NCBI GenBank assembly: GCA_036758285.1
Contig: DAIOWV010000005.1
Coordinates: forward strand, 11,251 to 75,250
Length of the DNA: 64,000 nucleotides
Direction: 5' to 3'
DNA from: Taishania sp036758285
Lineage (GTDB): Bacteria > Bacteroidota > Bacteroidia > Flavobacteriales_D > Crocinitomicaceae
Position numbers and translations under genes: made by a program. Shown here in pieces: positions 25,449 through 35,126 of the stretch; position 1 is the first letter of the stretch; every line of letters starts with the position of its first letter. Under the pieces are notes generated by a model, which was not told the DNA's origin, did no database searches, and worked only from the letters and a program-made list of their open reading frames with translations.

Positions 25449-27008
25449 TCACTTGGGGTTCCTGTGCTTTTCCACGTCTTGTAACCTATTTGAATACAAC
25501 AATAAAGCAAAAAAGAAACCAAAAAATGTAATACCTAATTGTGTTTCTAAGGTGTCTTCGTTTAAAAAAGAACCACATGCAATCACTAAAAAACCTAATG
25601 ATAATAAGTTTTTACTTTTCCATGATTTTACAAAAGCCAGAATTAAAATTGATAAAAAGAGGATGATTCCAAAAACACCATAATTTACCCCATAAGCTAA
25701 ATACATGTTGTGACTTCTTTTTCGATTCTCTTCACTCAATGGGCTTTTCAATTCATTGTATGCCCACTCAAAAGCTTTATCATTTCCACCTGTTCCCACA
25801 CCAATCAGCCAGTTTTTTTGAATAATGAAAACTGAGGCTTTCCAATGTTCAAATCGTTGTAAAAGAGAATGCCCATTTGGATTGTTTCGATTTATTAATT
25901 GGTATTTTATTCCATAAAATCTTGGCATAATAACATCATTTCGCTCATTAGGATAGGTGTAACCATTCTCAATGTTTTTAATGTCTTGTTTTGATAATTC
26001 ATGAACTCCTTTTGCATCTTTTGTTAGATTAATTGCAGTCATATAACGAGCGGCTGTTGCTCGAAGAAGCATGCCATTCTTATCTAAACTCATAAAATCA
26101 ATGTCAGAAATTTTATTCCATTCTAATTCCATTTCTTCCTGAGAATAATAGGTCATTATTGCTTTGCCGTTGATTTCTGAAAATGCACTACAATCGTGTG
26201 TGTATGTGTTTCCGTTTTCTGTTAATGGTGGTAATTTACTACAATCTACTTTTTCATGTGAAAAATTTAAAACGATAACAATCATACTAATTGTTCCAAC
26301 CAAAATCACACTTAAAAAAGCAAATGCTAGTTTCTTCTTTTTATGAAATAAAACAAAAAAGATAATTGTAATAATCACCAAAACAAGCGAAATAATTCCT
26401 GATAATACTTGAGAATAAACTGAATAAATAAAAAACCAAAGGGCAACAAAGGAATAGGGCAACAAAAGTTTTTTACTTGAGAGTTGAAACCATATACAGA
26501 TACAAAATCCCATGGAGATTAGCAGTCCATATCGAATGTGTGATGCAAAACGAGATAGTCCCCTTATATCAGAATCGGAAATGTTTCCAATAATATTGTT
26601 ATAATAAAGTATATTGTAAATTGATGTAAAGACTAGTGCAGCTAAAAACAATTTAAGTAAATAATGGACTTGTTTAACAGACATCAATGGACTTGTAGCA
26701 ACAATGAGAGGTAAAGCCAACATTGGTAATCTTGATTTTATATCTTTGAATCCTTGTAAACTATCCCACGACCAAAAAATACCAATGATTAATAATAAAT
26801 AAAAAACAATGATTAACTGCAACAATTGATTGCTTTTGATTTGTTGCCACTTTTCGATAAATCGACCTTCAAGGAACCAATTTGCAATAGCGAATACCAA
26901 CCCAAAAGACATCAACACTTTTGTTGTGGGCATTCCAATTGCAATCAATACAAATGAAAAAAACTGAATATTAGTATGTGTACTTTGGGGGAAAATTCCT
27001 TTACCCAT
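25449..27008 (-). CDS. O-antigen ligase/polymerase family membrane protein (Wzy_C-like)
   Basis: A 519-residue polytopic membrane protein with about 10-11 hydrophobic segments and one large periplasmic loop (about 255-400) before the last three helices, the layout of WaaL/Wzy O-antigen ligases. Conserved features include SRFASHIRYGLL in a middle helix, RFEHWKASVFIIQKNWLIGVGTGG and RSHNMYLAYGVNYGVFG after the loop (a Wzy_C signature with RxxH and HN). It should transfer or polymerise lipid-linked glycans at the periplasmic face. No other glycan cluster genes lie beside it, so the substrate is unknown. It stands 34 bases downstream of the ctp stop codon on the same strand. Confidence 0.82.
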   Translation of the reverse strand: MGKGIFPQSTHTNIQFFSFVLIAIGMPTTKVLMSFGLVFAIANWFLEGRFIEKWQQIKSNQLLQLIIVFYLLLIIGIFWSWDSLQGFKDIKSRLPMLALPLIVATSPLMSVKQVHYLLKLFLAALVFTSIYNILYYNNIIGNISDSDIRGLSRFASHIRYGLLISMGFCICIWFQLSSKKLLLPYSFVALWFFIYSVYSQVLSGIISLVLVIITIIFFVLFHKKKKLAFAFLSVILVGTISMIVIVLNFSHEKVDCSKLPPLTENGNTYTHDCSAFSEINGKAIMTYYSQEEMELEWNKISDIDFMSLDKNGMLLRATAARYMTAINLTKDAKGVHELSKQDIKNIENGYTYPNERNDVIMPRFYGIKYQLINRNNPNGHSLLQRFEHWKASVFIIQKNWLIGVGTGGNDKAFEWAYNELKSPLSEENRKRSHNMYLAYGVNYGVFGIILFLSILILAFVKSWKSKNLLSLGFLVIACGSFLNEDTLETQLGITFFGFFFALLLYSNRLQDVEKHRNPK

Positions 27009-27041
27009 GATTTTAAAAAATAATATCTTATCGATTAACGT

Positions 27042-28698
27042 CTATTTTTTTAAAATCGTATTGTACTCTTGCGTATTTTTCAAAACTTCTATTCCTTTCT
27101 GCAAAATATCATCGTGATTGAATGAATTTTGAACCCTTCCTTTTTGGTAATAATATCTTGAAACTATTTCATTTTCAAGTATCATTTTAATTTCATCTTG
27201 AAATTTCACCAGATCACGCTCTTTTGATGGAGTAATTTTCGCCATTAAAGCATCATATTCTTTTTTAGAATCTTCGTCCAAATGTTCTGTCTCAATCGTT
27301 TTTTTCATTTTCTTCAAAATTTCTTCTGAAGCAGTGGAATAAGTAAACGTGTCTTTTATCGCATAATCTTTGAATGAAGCATATTCATCATCTGACAATT
27401 TAAAGCTATTCGCATCAGCAATCGTTGGATGCGTTTTCACATAATCAGTTGCATAATTGAAAATCAAATTGTTTCCATAAATCATTGCTGTAAGTCTAGA
27501 CATTTCTGGTGTTTCTATCGAAACATCGGGAACAATTCCTCTTCCATCAATCACTTCTCTACCATTTTTTGTTTTAAAAATATGAATCAAAGAATCTGGA
27601 ATATCTTCCGGTTTTGTACCTTCATTTTTATCAAAATATTCCAATCTCTNNNNNNNNNNGAACACATCTTCCTGATGGTGTATAGTATTTAGAAATAGTC
27701 AATTTCATTTTTGTTCCATATTTTAAATCGAAAGTTCTTTGAACCAATCCTTTTCCAAAAGAAGTTTCTCCAACGATAACAGCCCTATCTAAGTCTTGTA
27801 AACTTCCAGCAACAATTTCACTTGCAGAAGCTGACGTTCCATCAATCAATACAACAATTGGAATGTTTAAATCAAGTGGCTCATTCATTGTTTTGTACTC
27901 TCGATTTTCTTCCACTATTCTTCCTTTTGTTTCCACAACTTTTTGTCCTTTTGGAACAAACATATTTACAATATGAACCGATTCAATTAGCAATCCTCCT
28001 CCGTTTCCACGAAGGTCGAATACTAATTTTTTCATTCCTTTTTCTTTTAATTCACTGAAGTTTTTTCTCACTTCAGCACTTGCTGTTGGAGTAAAACTGG
28101 TCAATTTAATATAACCTATTTCAGCGTCTAGCATACCGGCATAAGGAATGTCTGGCAATTTAATTTCGTCTCTCGTAATCGTGATTGTTTCTTCTTTTCC
28201 ATTCGCATGAATAACTTTTACAGCAACCGTTGTTCCTTTTGGTCCTTTCAAACCTGTTGAAACATCTTCTGTATTTTTCTTTTCCATGCTTCTGCCTTCA
28301 ATCGAAATGATTTTGTCTCCAGCCTTAACTCCAGATTTTGCCGCGGGACTATCTTCATAAGGTTCAGCAAAATATACAAAATCACCAATTTTTCGAATCA
28401 TTGCACCAACACCACCATATTGTCCTGTGGTCATCAAACGATAATCTTCAATGTCAGATTCAGGATAAAAAACCGTGTAAGGATCTAAATCTTCTAACAT
28501 TGCATTGATTCCAGCAACAGACATACTTCCTGGTTTTGGATCTTCAACATAATACTTATCCAAATGCTCATAGATGGCATCAATTAATTCCAAGTTTTTA
28601 ATTACTTCAAAACGATTTGATTGACCAAAAGCAAATTGAAATCCAATAAATAAAATTGAAAGTGTATAAGTGCTAAATATTGATTTTTTATTTTTCAT
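27042..28698 (-). CDS. ctp: S41-family C-terminal processing protease, interrupted by an N-run
   Basis: An exported carboxyl-terminal processing protease (CTP, tail-specific protease type). It has a signal peptide (FSTYTLSILFIGFQFAFGQ), a PDZ domain (about 85-165, GGVGAMIRKIGDFV, AAKSGVKAGDKIISIEG) and an S41 domain with the catalytic Ser in DGTSASASEI and Lys in ETSFGKGLVQ. The ten Ns at 27650-27659 split the gene and shift its frame. Deleting the Ns joins TPSGRCV-Q-RLEYFDK in frame, matching family sequences, and gives a 548-residue protein. The ATG at 28698 is preferred over a TTG at 28707. It overlaps the end of rnpA by 11 bases, a rnpA-ctp order common in Bacteroidota. Confidence 0.85.
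27650..27659. other. Ten-N assembly spacer inside ctp
   Basis: Ten ambiguous bases. The flanking codons read GTT C / AG AGA on the minus strand. Joined directly they give Val-Gln-Arg in frame, so the spacer may stand for no missing bases. Confidence 0.95.
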
Positions 28699-29092
28699 TT
28701 TCTTCAATTGATGTTATCAATGTTAACAATAATTTTGACATTTTACGCATTAATGTTTCGTAATCAAGTTCCTCATTATGACGATACACCAAAAATAACG
28801 CCATTTGATTATTATTGTTTGATTTTTTATTTAAAACTTCTTCTAAAATGTATTTGTTTTTTCTCAAACATTCTTTCATTAATCGTTTAATTCGATTTCG
28901 ATCATGTGCCTTCTTAAAGTTTCTTTTAGGAACAGAAATAACGACTTGAAAAGGGATGTTTTCTGTAGGTAAATTTTCAAAACTGTAGGTTAAACCAAAA
29001 GGAAATGAACTTAGTCTTTTCCCAGATTCAAATAATCTATCGATTATTTTTTTACTACATAATTTATACTCTTTACCCAAATTTTGGTTCAT
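28688..29092 (-). CDS. rnpA: Ribonuclease P protein component
   Basis: A 134-residue basic protein, the protein subunit of RNase P that helps the M1 RNA cut the 5' leader of tRNA precursors. The signature RNP helix AHDRNRIKRLMKECLR (about 62-77) is intact, preceded by the beta strand FQVVISVPKRNFKKA and by LCSKKIIDRLFESGKR near the N-terminus. The usual neighbour rpmH is not upstream. The ctp start lies within its last codons (11-base overlap). An exact -7 promoter box ends only 5 bases before the ATG, so the message may be leaderless. Confidence 0.95.
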   Translation of the reverse strand: MNQNLGKEYKLCSKKIIDRLFESGKRLSSFPFGLTYSFENLPTENIPFQVVISVPKRNFKKAHDRNRIKRLMKECLRKNKYILEEVLNKKSNNNNQMALFLVYRHNEELDYETLMRKMSKLLLTLITSIEENEK

Positions 29093-29097
29093 ACATA

Positions 29098-29105
29098 CAA
29101 AGATA
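29098..29105 (-). promoter_or_regulatory. -7 promoter element of rnpA-ctp
   Basis: Minus strand TATCTTTG, an exact TAnnTTTG. Only five bases separate it from the rnpA ATG (29092). I see no convincing -33 TTG at the usual distance. Confidence 0.5.
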
Positions 29106-29150
29106 AATTTTCATCTGAAATTATACTTTTTTTACTGTTGAAGTTTTCAC

Positions 29151-29190
29151 TATTTCAACTTTAAAGTCGATGTGTTTTAAAGTTGAAATA
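29151..29190. repeat. 15-bp perfect inverted repeat between divergent genes
   Basis: TATTTCAACTTTAAA (29151-29165) and its exact reverse complement TTTAAAGTTGAAATA (29176-29190) around a 10-base centre. It lies between rnpA (minus) and the gene at 29274 (plus), so it is not placed as a terminator for either. It could be an operator or a hairpin in the 5' leader of the plus-strand gene. Confidence 0.7.
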
Positions 29191-29273
29191 CTCTTAATAA
29201 TTGCTAATTTTTATGATTTACAATATTCGAATTTGTTTTCGAGTTTTTAATTGAATATAAAACCTAAAAAATT

Positions 29274-29933
29274 ATGAAAAAAAAGTTATTATTAATTTTA
29301 GCACTTGTTGTTCTTTCTGTTGGCTACTCACAAAATGAATACTTGGATTATAAATATTCATTTTCCACAAACTTACTTTTCAAAAAACAGTATAATAATA
29401 TAGGAGGATGGACATCTGAACAATATGTTTCTGGTCTAACAGCTTCATTCTCTATAATGACTGAACGAAAAAATTTCCATGAATTTAGTTTGGAAAGAAT
29501 TGGCTTTGCCTCTAATCCAATTTACCTATATAATGGAATTACCATTTCAAAAAATTTTAATATGGAACTTGGTTATAAATACCATATTAACTTTGTAAAA
29601 AATAAAAACTCCAGATGGATTCCATCTGTTGGATTTGGTGCTCATCTCGTTTTTGACAGTAGAATAGGAAAATCCGTTCCTCCTAATTACTTTGCTAATA
29701 GGGGTAATTTTGTTGGCTTAGATCACTATGTTCAACCAGCACTAACTTTTCATGCCAATAAACGCTTATATTTTAATGTATCCATTCCATTAAACATTTT
29801 TACAACAAGTGTAAGTTATTGGAAAACTAACAATCCCAGTCTTGAGAATGGGGATAATCAAGATGTCAATTTTAACTTTAATACTGGTTTAGATTATTTC
29901 CAAGCAAAATTTGGTGTCGGTATAAAATTTTAA
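29274..29933 (+). CDS. Putative small outer-membrane beta-barrel protein
   Basis: A 219-residue exported protein with a signal peptide (KKLLLILALVVLSVGYSQ). The mature sequence alternates polar and aromatic or aliphatic residues (NFHEFSLERIGFASN, NFNMELGYKYHINFV, RWIPSVGFGAHLVFDS, KRLYFNVSIPLNIF), with about eight candidate strands, and ends in a hydrophobic residue (FGVGIKF), as expected for the last strand recognised by the BAM machinery. This is the pattern of small PorT/OmpA-like barrels. I do not recognise a specific family. It is a single gene, followed by a strong hairpin. Confidence 0.65.
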   Translation: MKKKLLLILALVVLSVGYSQNEYLDYKYSFSTNLLFKKQYNNIGGWTSEQYVSGLTASFSIMTERKNFHEFSLERIGFASNPIYLYNGITISKNFNMELGYKYHINFVKNKNSRWIPSVGFGAHLVFDSRIGKSVPPNYFANRGNFVGLDHYVQPALTFHANKRLYFNVSIPLNIFTTSVSYWKTNNPSLENGDNQDVNFNFNTGLDYFQAKFGVGIKF

Positions 29934-29941
29934 ATCATAGC

Positions 29942-29968
29942 ACCCTTTTAAGTAACATTTAAAAGGGT
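29942..29968. terminator. 10-bp hairpin between convergent genes
   Basis: ACCCTTTTAA (29942-29951) pairs perfectly with TTAAAAGGGT (29959-29968) around a 7-base loop. It lies 8 bases after the barrel gene and 13 bases beyond the end of the helicase gene, so it probably serves both. Confidence 0.65.
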
Positions 29969-29981
29969 ATTATCTATATTA

Positions 29982-32900
29982 TCATTCATTTTCAATCGTA
30001 ACCAATTCGAAGTTTTTAATATAAAACAAATGAGCTTCAACTTTTGGATAATTCATTTCTTGTAAAACAGAACAATATTGTTGTAACTGTTTCTTATGTT
30101 TTTTTAATGGTTGACCTGTTTTATAATCTAAAACAACTGTTTTATCGTTTTTAATAATTATTTTATCTGGTCGAATTTGTTCATTTTTTGAAATAATATA
30201 ACTCTGTTCGCTTAAAATATCTACAGCGTTTTCAAATAAACGAGTATACAACTCTGTTTCAAATAGTTGATTTATATCTTTTGTTAATCGTTGTTCAAAT
30301 TCTTGTTCTATTTCACCAGCTAAAATTGCTTTTTTTATGGTTTGATTGATTTCTGCTTTGGTGTGAATTGATGAAATAAGTAAATGAAATTGATTACCAT
30401 ATCGTTGTTCTTCAGATAAAAAATCGTCTGAATGTAATTCATCTGAATCTTGTAATGCTATATCTGGAAACCACAAATTATCACTACTGTTATTGGGAGT
30501 GAAAAAAATCGATTCTTGGTTTTCTACTTTCGAATTGTGTTGTTGACTTATTTTTTTCCCCTTTTTATAAATAAGAGTACCTTCTCTATCAATGGCTTCA
30601 GTAGATTGCATAATAAATTCATGAATCAATACACCCAATCCATTAACTTCATAATCATTTTTGATGTATAACCTAGAAACAGGCCTCGTGTAAGCCACAT
30701 AATACAAATTCAAAGTGTCTAAATCTGTTTTACCACCTTCTTCCTCCTTTGCAATTCTAATCTCAGAAATTTTAGAATCTTTACTTAATGTACTTCTTAA
30801 TAAATATTGGTCCGTTTGGATGAAAAACTCACCTTTAACGTCTGATTTCATATCATTTACCACAATTACAACAGGAAATTCTAATCCCTTAGACTTGTGA
30901 ATTGTCATTACTTTTAAGGCATCTTCACTTTCTGGTATTTGGAGTGCTTTTGAATCTTTTGACATCGTTTCATACTCTTGTATAAAAATGTTTAAATCAG
31001 GTCCATTTTTTGTTTCAAACAAGAACACCAAGTCAGCTAAATGATGCAGGTAAGGGTTTTTTAACTCTCGTAATCCAAATAAATGATATGTTTTTTCAAT
31101 TAAATCATACAACGTTTCAAATGGTTCAAAGAATTTTTCTTCTAATTGAGGATTTTTCTCAAAAAATAAATCAAGATTTGCGATTTTATACAATTTTTGA
31201 TTTTCATCAACTTGATGCACAAAAAGCGAATTGTAATATTCCAATGAATGTTCAAATAATTCACAATATAAATTGGCAAATTGACGAATAATGTTTTGAT
31301 TTACTGGGTTTAGTCGAAGTTTTAAATAACTAATCACAAAACGAACAGTTAACTCAGAATCAATGTTTAATGAATCAGCAGAAACAACAGAATAACCACT
31401 ATTGGTTAGTGTAGTAGCAATAAAATTACAAAATTTATTCCCTCTACCTAGAATACAAATTTCGCCTGGTTTAAATCCATCATTTATTGCGTCTTGAACA
31501 GAGGAAAGTATAAAGTGAAATTTATCATCATTTTTTTCATTTAATAATTTTTTATTATCAATGAGCTTACTTTCAATATACACATATCCTTGCTTGTTCG
31601 ATTTAGGGTTCTGTTTTACTGACTTATAAAAATTAAGTTGATGTATCCCTAAATGCCCTTTTAATTTTTCAAATAATTCATTATTAAAGTTAACAATATC
31701 AACAGCTGAACGCCAATTGTCCTCTAACTCTTCAATATTTCCCATTTTTTGAAAATATTCAGACACTAACTTTAATTTATCATCATTTTCTGGGTTATAA
31801 ATCCCTGGTAATTCAACAAACTGTTCAGCAACACCATTTTTAAATCGATAAATTGCTTGTTTTGGATCACCAACTACAAAGTTTTTTTGTCCATTTCCAA
31901 GTGATTCTTGAATAAGAGGAATAAGATTTAACCATTGCAGGCGAGATGTATCTTGAAATTCATCCAACATGAAGTGTCTGAATCGTGTGCCTAATTTCTC
32001 ATAAATATACAAAGTATCTTCTTGTAATAATTCAGAAATTTTAGTGTTGAATTCGGAAATGCGTATTAATCTTTCTTGTTTATTTAAGGTCAACAAAGCT
32101 TCATTCATATACTTTAGAAGAGCCATGTTAAAGTAATTTTTTAAATAACTTACATATATCCCTGCTTCCTCACTATGCTTTAAATACCAATCATATAATT
32201 TAATTGTCAAATCGTTTATTTCTGCTGCATTTACATTTTTATCGATTGCTTTTTCAATGTTCCCAAGCATGGTTTGAGTAAATGGAAAATCATCACTCAA
32301 TTTAAGTGATCCTGATTTGAATTTTGTTATGGCTCTGAAAATATCTGCTCCCCTCGAAAAATCCTTTACATCAAAATTTAACTGTTCAAATTTTTCAGCA
32401 AGTTGTATGCATTTTTGTCGATAGTTATCATTTAATTTTTTTAACTCTTCTCTGTGTTTGGAGTAATCTTCTTTCGAAAATTCCATATTCATTAGTCTTT
32501 CAACATAAGGGAGGTCTTGTTCTGATGATAAGACTTTCCCAAACTCAATTAACGATTTCCTTAAGTCCCAAGATTTTTCATCTTCAATATTCGCATTTGC
32601 ATAACGAAATAAAAGTTCTGACAAGGCTTTATCTTTCCCTATTTGATCCATTAAGCCATCAACAACTTGCTCAATAACAGGAACTTCATTTAAAACGACT
32701 TCAAAATCTGGCGGTAGGTTTAAATCCCTACTGAAAGAACGTATCAATCGAAGGTTGAATTTGTCAATTGTTAAAACATTAAAGTCTTCATATCTATGAA
32801 TAATTCCACTTAAAAAACGACGTGATTTTTCTTGAATTACTTCTTTTTTTAAGCCTGTAAAATCAACCATTTTATCAATATAGTCAGATTGATGCAGATC

Positions 32901-33116
32901 GGGATAAGCTAATTCATCTAATCCTTTTATGATTCTTGTCTTCATTTCCAAAGCAGCTTTATTGGTAAATGTCATTGCAAGAATTTCACTGTATTTCACA
33001 TCTTTATTACTTCCTTCATCTTCTAGAAGTAATTTTATAAATGTTTTTACCAAAGAATACGTTTTTCCACTTCCTGCTGAGGCATTTACTACTTGTAGAT
33101 ATGAATTTTTTGACAT
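29982..33116 (-). CDS. AddA/RecB-like UvrD-family helicase with C-terminal nuclease domain
   Basis: A 1044-residue DNA repair helicase-nuclease. The superfamily 1 motifs are in order: Walker A ASAGSGKT (Lys18), LAMTFTNKAALEMK, motif II FMLDEFQDTS, motif III VGDPKQAIYRF, motif V MTIHKSKGLEFPVV and motif VI YYVAYTRPVSRLYI. The C-terminal about 130 residues form a PD-(D/E)XK nuclease with RPDKIII and VVLDYKTGQP plus a downstream QLQQYCSVL helix. This matches the Bacteroidota AddA-type subunit, which processes double-strand breaks for RecA. The expected AddB-like partner is not beside it. A candidate promoter CATTTTTG lies at 33161-33154 on the minus strand. Confidence 0.9.
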   Translation of the reverse strand: MSKNSYLQVVNASAGSGKTYSLVKTFIKLLLEDEGSNKDVKYSEILAMTFTNKAALEMKTRIIKGLDELAYPDLHQSDYIDKMVDFTGLKKEVIQEKSRRFLSGIIHRYEDFNVLTIDKFNLRLIRSFSRDLNLPPDFEVVLNEVPVIEQVVDGLMDQIGKDKALSELLFRYANANIEDEKSWDLRKSLIEFGKVLSSEQDLPYVERLMNMEFSKEDYSKHREELKKLNDNYRQKCIQLAEKFEQLNFDVKDFSRGADIFRAITKFKSGSLKLSDDFPFTQTMLGNIEKAIDKNVNAAEINDLTIKLYDWYLKHSEEAGIYVSYLKNYFNMALLKYMNEALLTLNKQERLIRISEFNTKISELLQEDTLYIYEKLGTRFRHFMLDEFQDTSRLQWLNLIPLIQESLGNGQKNFVVGDPKQAIYRFKNGVAEQFVELPGIYNPENDDKLKLVSEYFQKMGNIEELEDNWRSAVDIVNFNNELFEKLKGHLGIHQLNFYKSVKQNPKSNKQGYVYIESKLIDNKKLLNEKNDDKFHFILSSVQDAINDGFKPGEICILGRGNKFCNFIATTLTNSGYSVVSADSLNIDSELTVRFVISYLKLRLNPVNQNIIRQFANLYCELFEHSLEYYNSLFVHQVDENQKLYKIANLDLFFEKNPQLEEKFFEPFETLYDLIEKTYHLFGLRELKNPYLHHLADLVFLFETKNGPDLNIFIQEYETMSKDSKALQIPESEDALKVMTIHKSKGLEFPVVIVVNDMKSDVKGEFFIQTDQYLLRSTLSKDSKISEIRIAKEEEGGKTDLDTLNLYYVAYTRPVSRLYIKNDYEVNGLGVLIHEFIMQSTEAIDREGTLIYKKGKKISQQHNSKVENQESIFFTPNNSSDNLWFPDIALQDSDELHSDDFLSEEQRYGNQFHLLISSIHTKAEINQTIKKAILAGEIEQEFEQRLTKDINQLFETELYTRLFENAVDILSEQSYIISKNEQIRPDKIIIKNDKTVVLDYKTGQPLKKHKKQLQQYCSVLQEMNYPKVEAHLFYIKNFELVTIENE

Positions 33117-33290
33117 TCGTATTAATTCTTTTAATTCTATAAAATACTACTTACAAAAATGTAATTTTTTTATAAAGTTGGTTAAAAAGTATAAGAATTC
33201 AACTCATTCCTACTTTTTAAAATCTATTTTTCTTAATTTTAGTTGTCAATTAAATATGACAGTTATTAAAAATAAAAAAGGTTCTCCGTT

Positions 33291-34052
33291 ATGAAGCAAA
33301 TTACTATGACTTTCAAACTGCTCCTGTTTTTGATGGTGATTGTAAGTTGTCGCAACAAAGAAAAAGAGCCACAAGTCGAACAAACGTCACAACCAACAAT
33401 AGAAATTAACATCACTCCTTATTTTGGAGGTTTAGAGCTAGCAAATGAAAATGTAGTTTTTACCACTGAAGAAGGATATGAGGTGAAACTTCGAGATCTA
33501 AAAATCATCTTAACCGAAATTAAAAATGAAAATAAGTTGTTGTCTGATGCTGCAATGTATAGCTTTAAAAAAGGAAAAAAGCTGTTAAAAGTAAATGGAA
33601 CATCAGCTGGCTGGGGAGCTTTAAACTTTAATATTGGTGTCCCTCAGGCCATTAATCATTCCGATCCTTCTGCTTTTCCAAACGACCATGTTTTAAATAT
33701 ATTGAATGCTAGTGATATGCATTGGAGTTGGAATCCTGGATATATTTTCGTTAAAATTGAAATGATTGCAGATACTCTTCAAGATGGTATTGACAATTTT
33801 AATCATCCGATTTCATTTCATATTGGTATGGACGAAACATTACAGGAAAAATCAATATCAAACTTAAATTGGGAAAGCATTAGTAATCAAAGCGAACAAT
33901 TGAAGTTGAAAGTGAATTTTTATGAATTATTACACAGAACTGGTTCCTCCGTTGATTTGAAAAATGAACACACAACGCATTCTTCACCTGATCAAATTTC
34001 TTTGAGTAAAAAACTAGCTGAGAATTTTAAAGCGGCATTAACACCATTTTAG
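33291..34052 (+). CDS. mbnP: MbnP-family copper-binding lipoprotein
   Basis: A 253-residue predicted lipoprotein (lipobox VSC, Cys20). The mature protein matches MbnP: ITPYFGGLEL and VKLRDLKIILTEI at the start, the core NASDMHWSWNPGYIFVKIE with Trp145 and Trp147, and a beta-rich end. In Methylosinus, MbnP binds copper through a site that includes a tryptophan oxidised to kynurenine by its diheme partner MbnH; the WSWNPGY segment is the region I would expect to carry it. The partner-type gene starts on the very next base after the stop codon, strong evidence for a functional pair. Copper binding here is inferred, not shown. Confidence 0.85.
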   Translation: MKQITMTFKLLLFLMVIVSCRNKEKEPQVEQTSQPTIEINITPYFGGLELANENVVFTTEEGYEVKLRDLKIILTEIKNENKLLSDAAMYSFKKGKKLLKVNGTSAGWGALNFNIGVPQAINHSDPSAFPNDHVLNILNASDMHWSWNPGYIFVKIEMIADTLQDGIDNFNHPISFHIGMDETLQEKSISNLNWESISNQSEQLKLKVNFYELLHRTGSSVDLKNEHTTHSSPDQISLSKKLAENFKAALTPF

Positions 34053-35123
34053 ATGAAACATTTTTTCTGTTTTATTTTTGTTTTGTGTTTGTTTTCTTGT
34101 AAAAAGGAAGCCAAAGTTTATGAATCCACTCCATATTCGTTGAACATTCCCTCCCATTTTCCGAATATGACAATTCCTCAAGATAATCCAATGACTGTTG
34201 AAGGTGTGTATTTAGGAAGAAAGCTTTTTTACGAAACTCGTTTAAGTTTAGACAATAGTATTTCTTGTGCAAGTTGCCATTCACCAAGTAAAGGATTCTC
34301 AGATGACAGAAAATTGTCTATTGGAGTAAATGGAGCAATTGGCAGAAGGCAATCTATGGCTTTGGTTAACTTAGGGTGGCAACAATTTTTCTTTTGGGAT
34401 GGAAGAGCAAAAACATTGGAAGAACAAATTTTACAACCCGTACCTGATCCTGTAGAAATGCATCTTCAATGGAAGCAAGCACAATACAGACTTGAAAATG
34501 ATTTAGAATACAAGCGACTATTTTTAAAAGCATTTGGAACACAAATTATTGATTCGAACTACGTTTCAAAAGCATTGGCGCAGTTTTTAAGAACCATGAT
34601 ATCTGGTAATTCCAAATATGATGTGATGTATAAATACATTAATAACATGACGCTAACAACAGCTGAAAATCAAATTTATCAGTCGATTACGATGGAAGAA
34701 TGGGCAGGATATGATTTATTTCAAAGCATGAATGGTGCTGATTGTTTTCACTGTCACAATGGACCATTAATACAAGTTCATAATTTTAGCAACAATGGAC
34801 TTGATGCTGTGTTTAGCGATTTAGGTAGAGGAGAAGTTACTGGAAAGCCTTCCGATTTTGGTACCTTTAAAATTCCTACATTAAGAAACATAGAATATAC
34901 CGCTCCTTACATGCACGATGGTCGTTTCAATACATTAGATGAAGTTATCAATCATTATTCTCATAATGTGAAAGTTAGTTCTACAATCGATCCGATGATG
35001 GAGTTTGCTTTTCAAGGAGGTGTTCAACTAAATGGAAATGAAAAAGCATTGCTAAAGATCTTTCTATTGACCATGACAGATCATTCATTTTTTAATAATC
35101 CAAATTTTTCGAATCCAAATTAG
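34053..35123 (+). CDS. mbnH: Diheme cytochrome c peroxidase of the MbnH/MauG family
   Basis: A 356-residue predicted lipoprotein (lipobox FSC, Cys16) with two heme-attachment motifs, CASCH (Cys72-His76) and CFHCH (Cys231-His235), and the family segments SKGFSDDRKLSIG, WDGRAKTLEEQILQP and TPTLRNI-like IPTLRNIEYTAPYMHDGRF. These define the bacterial diheme peroxidase/MauG group. Because it directly follows mbnP with no gap, its likely job is oxidative modification of MbnP rather than simple peroxide removal. It would act outside the inner membrane. It is followed after 3 bases by the WYL regulator, so all three genes appear co-transcribed. Confidence 0.88.
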   Translation: MKHFFCFIFVLCLFSCKKEAKVYESTPYSLNIPSHFPNMTIPQDNPMTVEGVYLGRKLFYETRLSLDNSISCASCHSPSKGFSDDRKLSIGVNGAIGRRQSMALVNLGWQQFFFWDGRAKTLEEQILQPVPDPVEMHLQWKQAQYRLENDLEYKRLFLKAFGTQIIDSNYVSKALAQFLRTMISGNSKYDVMYKYINNMTLTTAENQIYQSITMEEWAGYDLFQSMNGADCFHCHNGPLIQVHNFSNNGLDAVFSDLGRGEVTGKPSDFGTFKIPTLRNIEYTAPYMHDGRFNTLDEVINHYSHNVKVSSTIDPMMEFAFQGGVQLNGNEKALLKIFLLTMTDHSFFNNPNFSNPN

Positions 35124-35126
35124 ATC

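Noticed and set aside
34053..35123. Generic detoxifying cytochrome c peroxidase
   Set aside because: The zero-base spacing to an MbnP gene makes a partner-specific MbnH-type role more likely, though peroxidase activity cannot be excluded.
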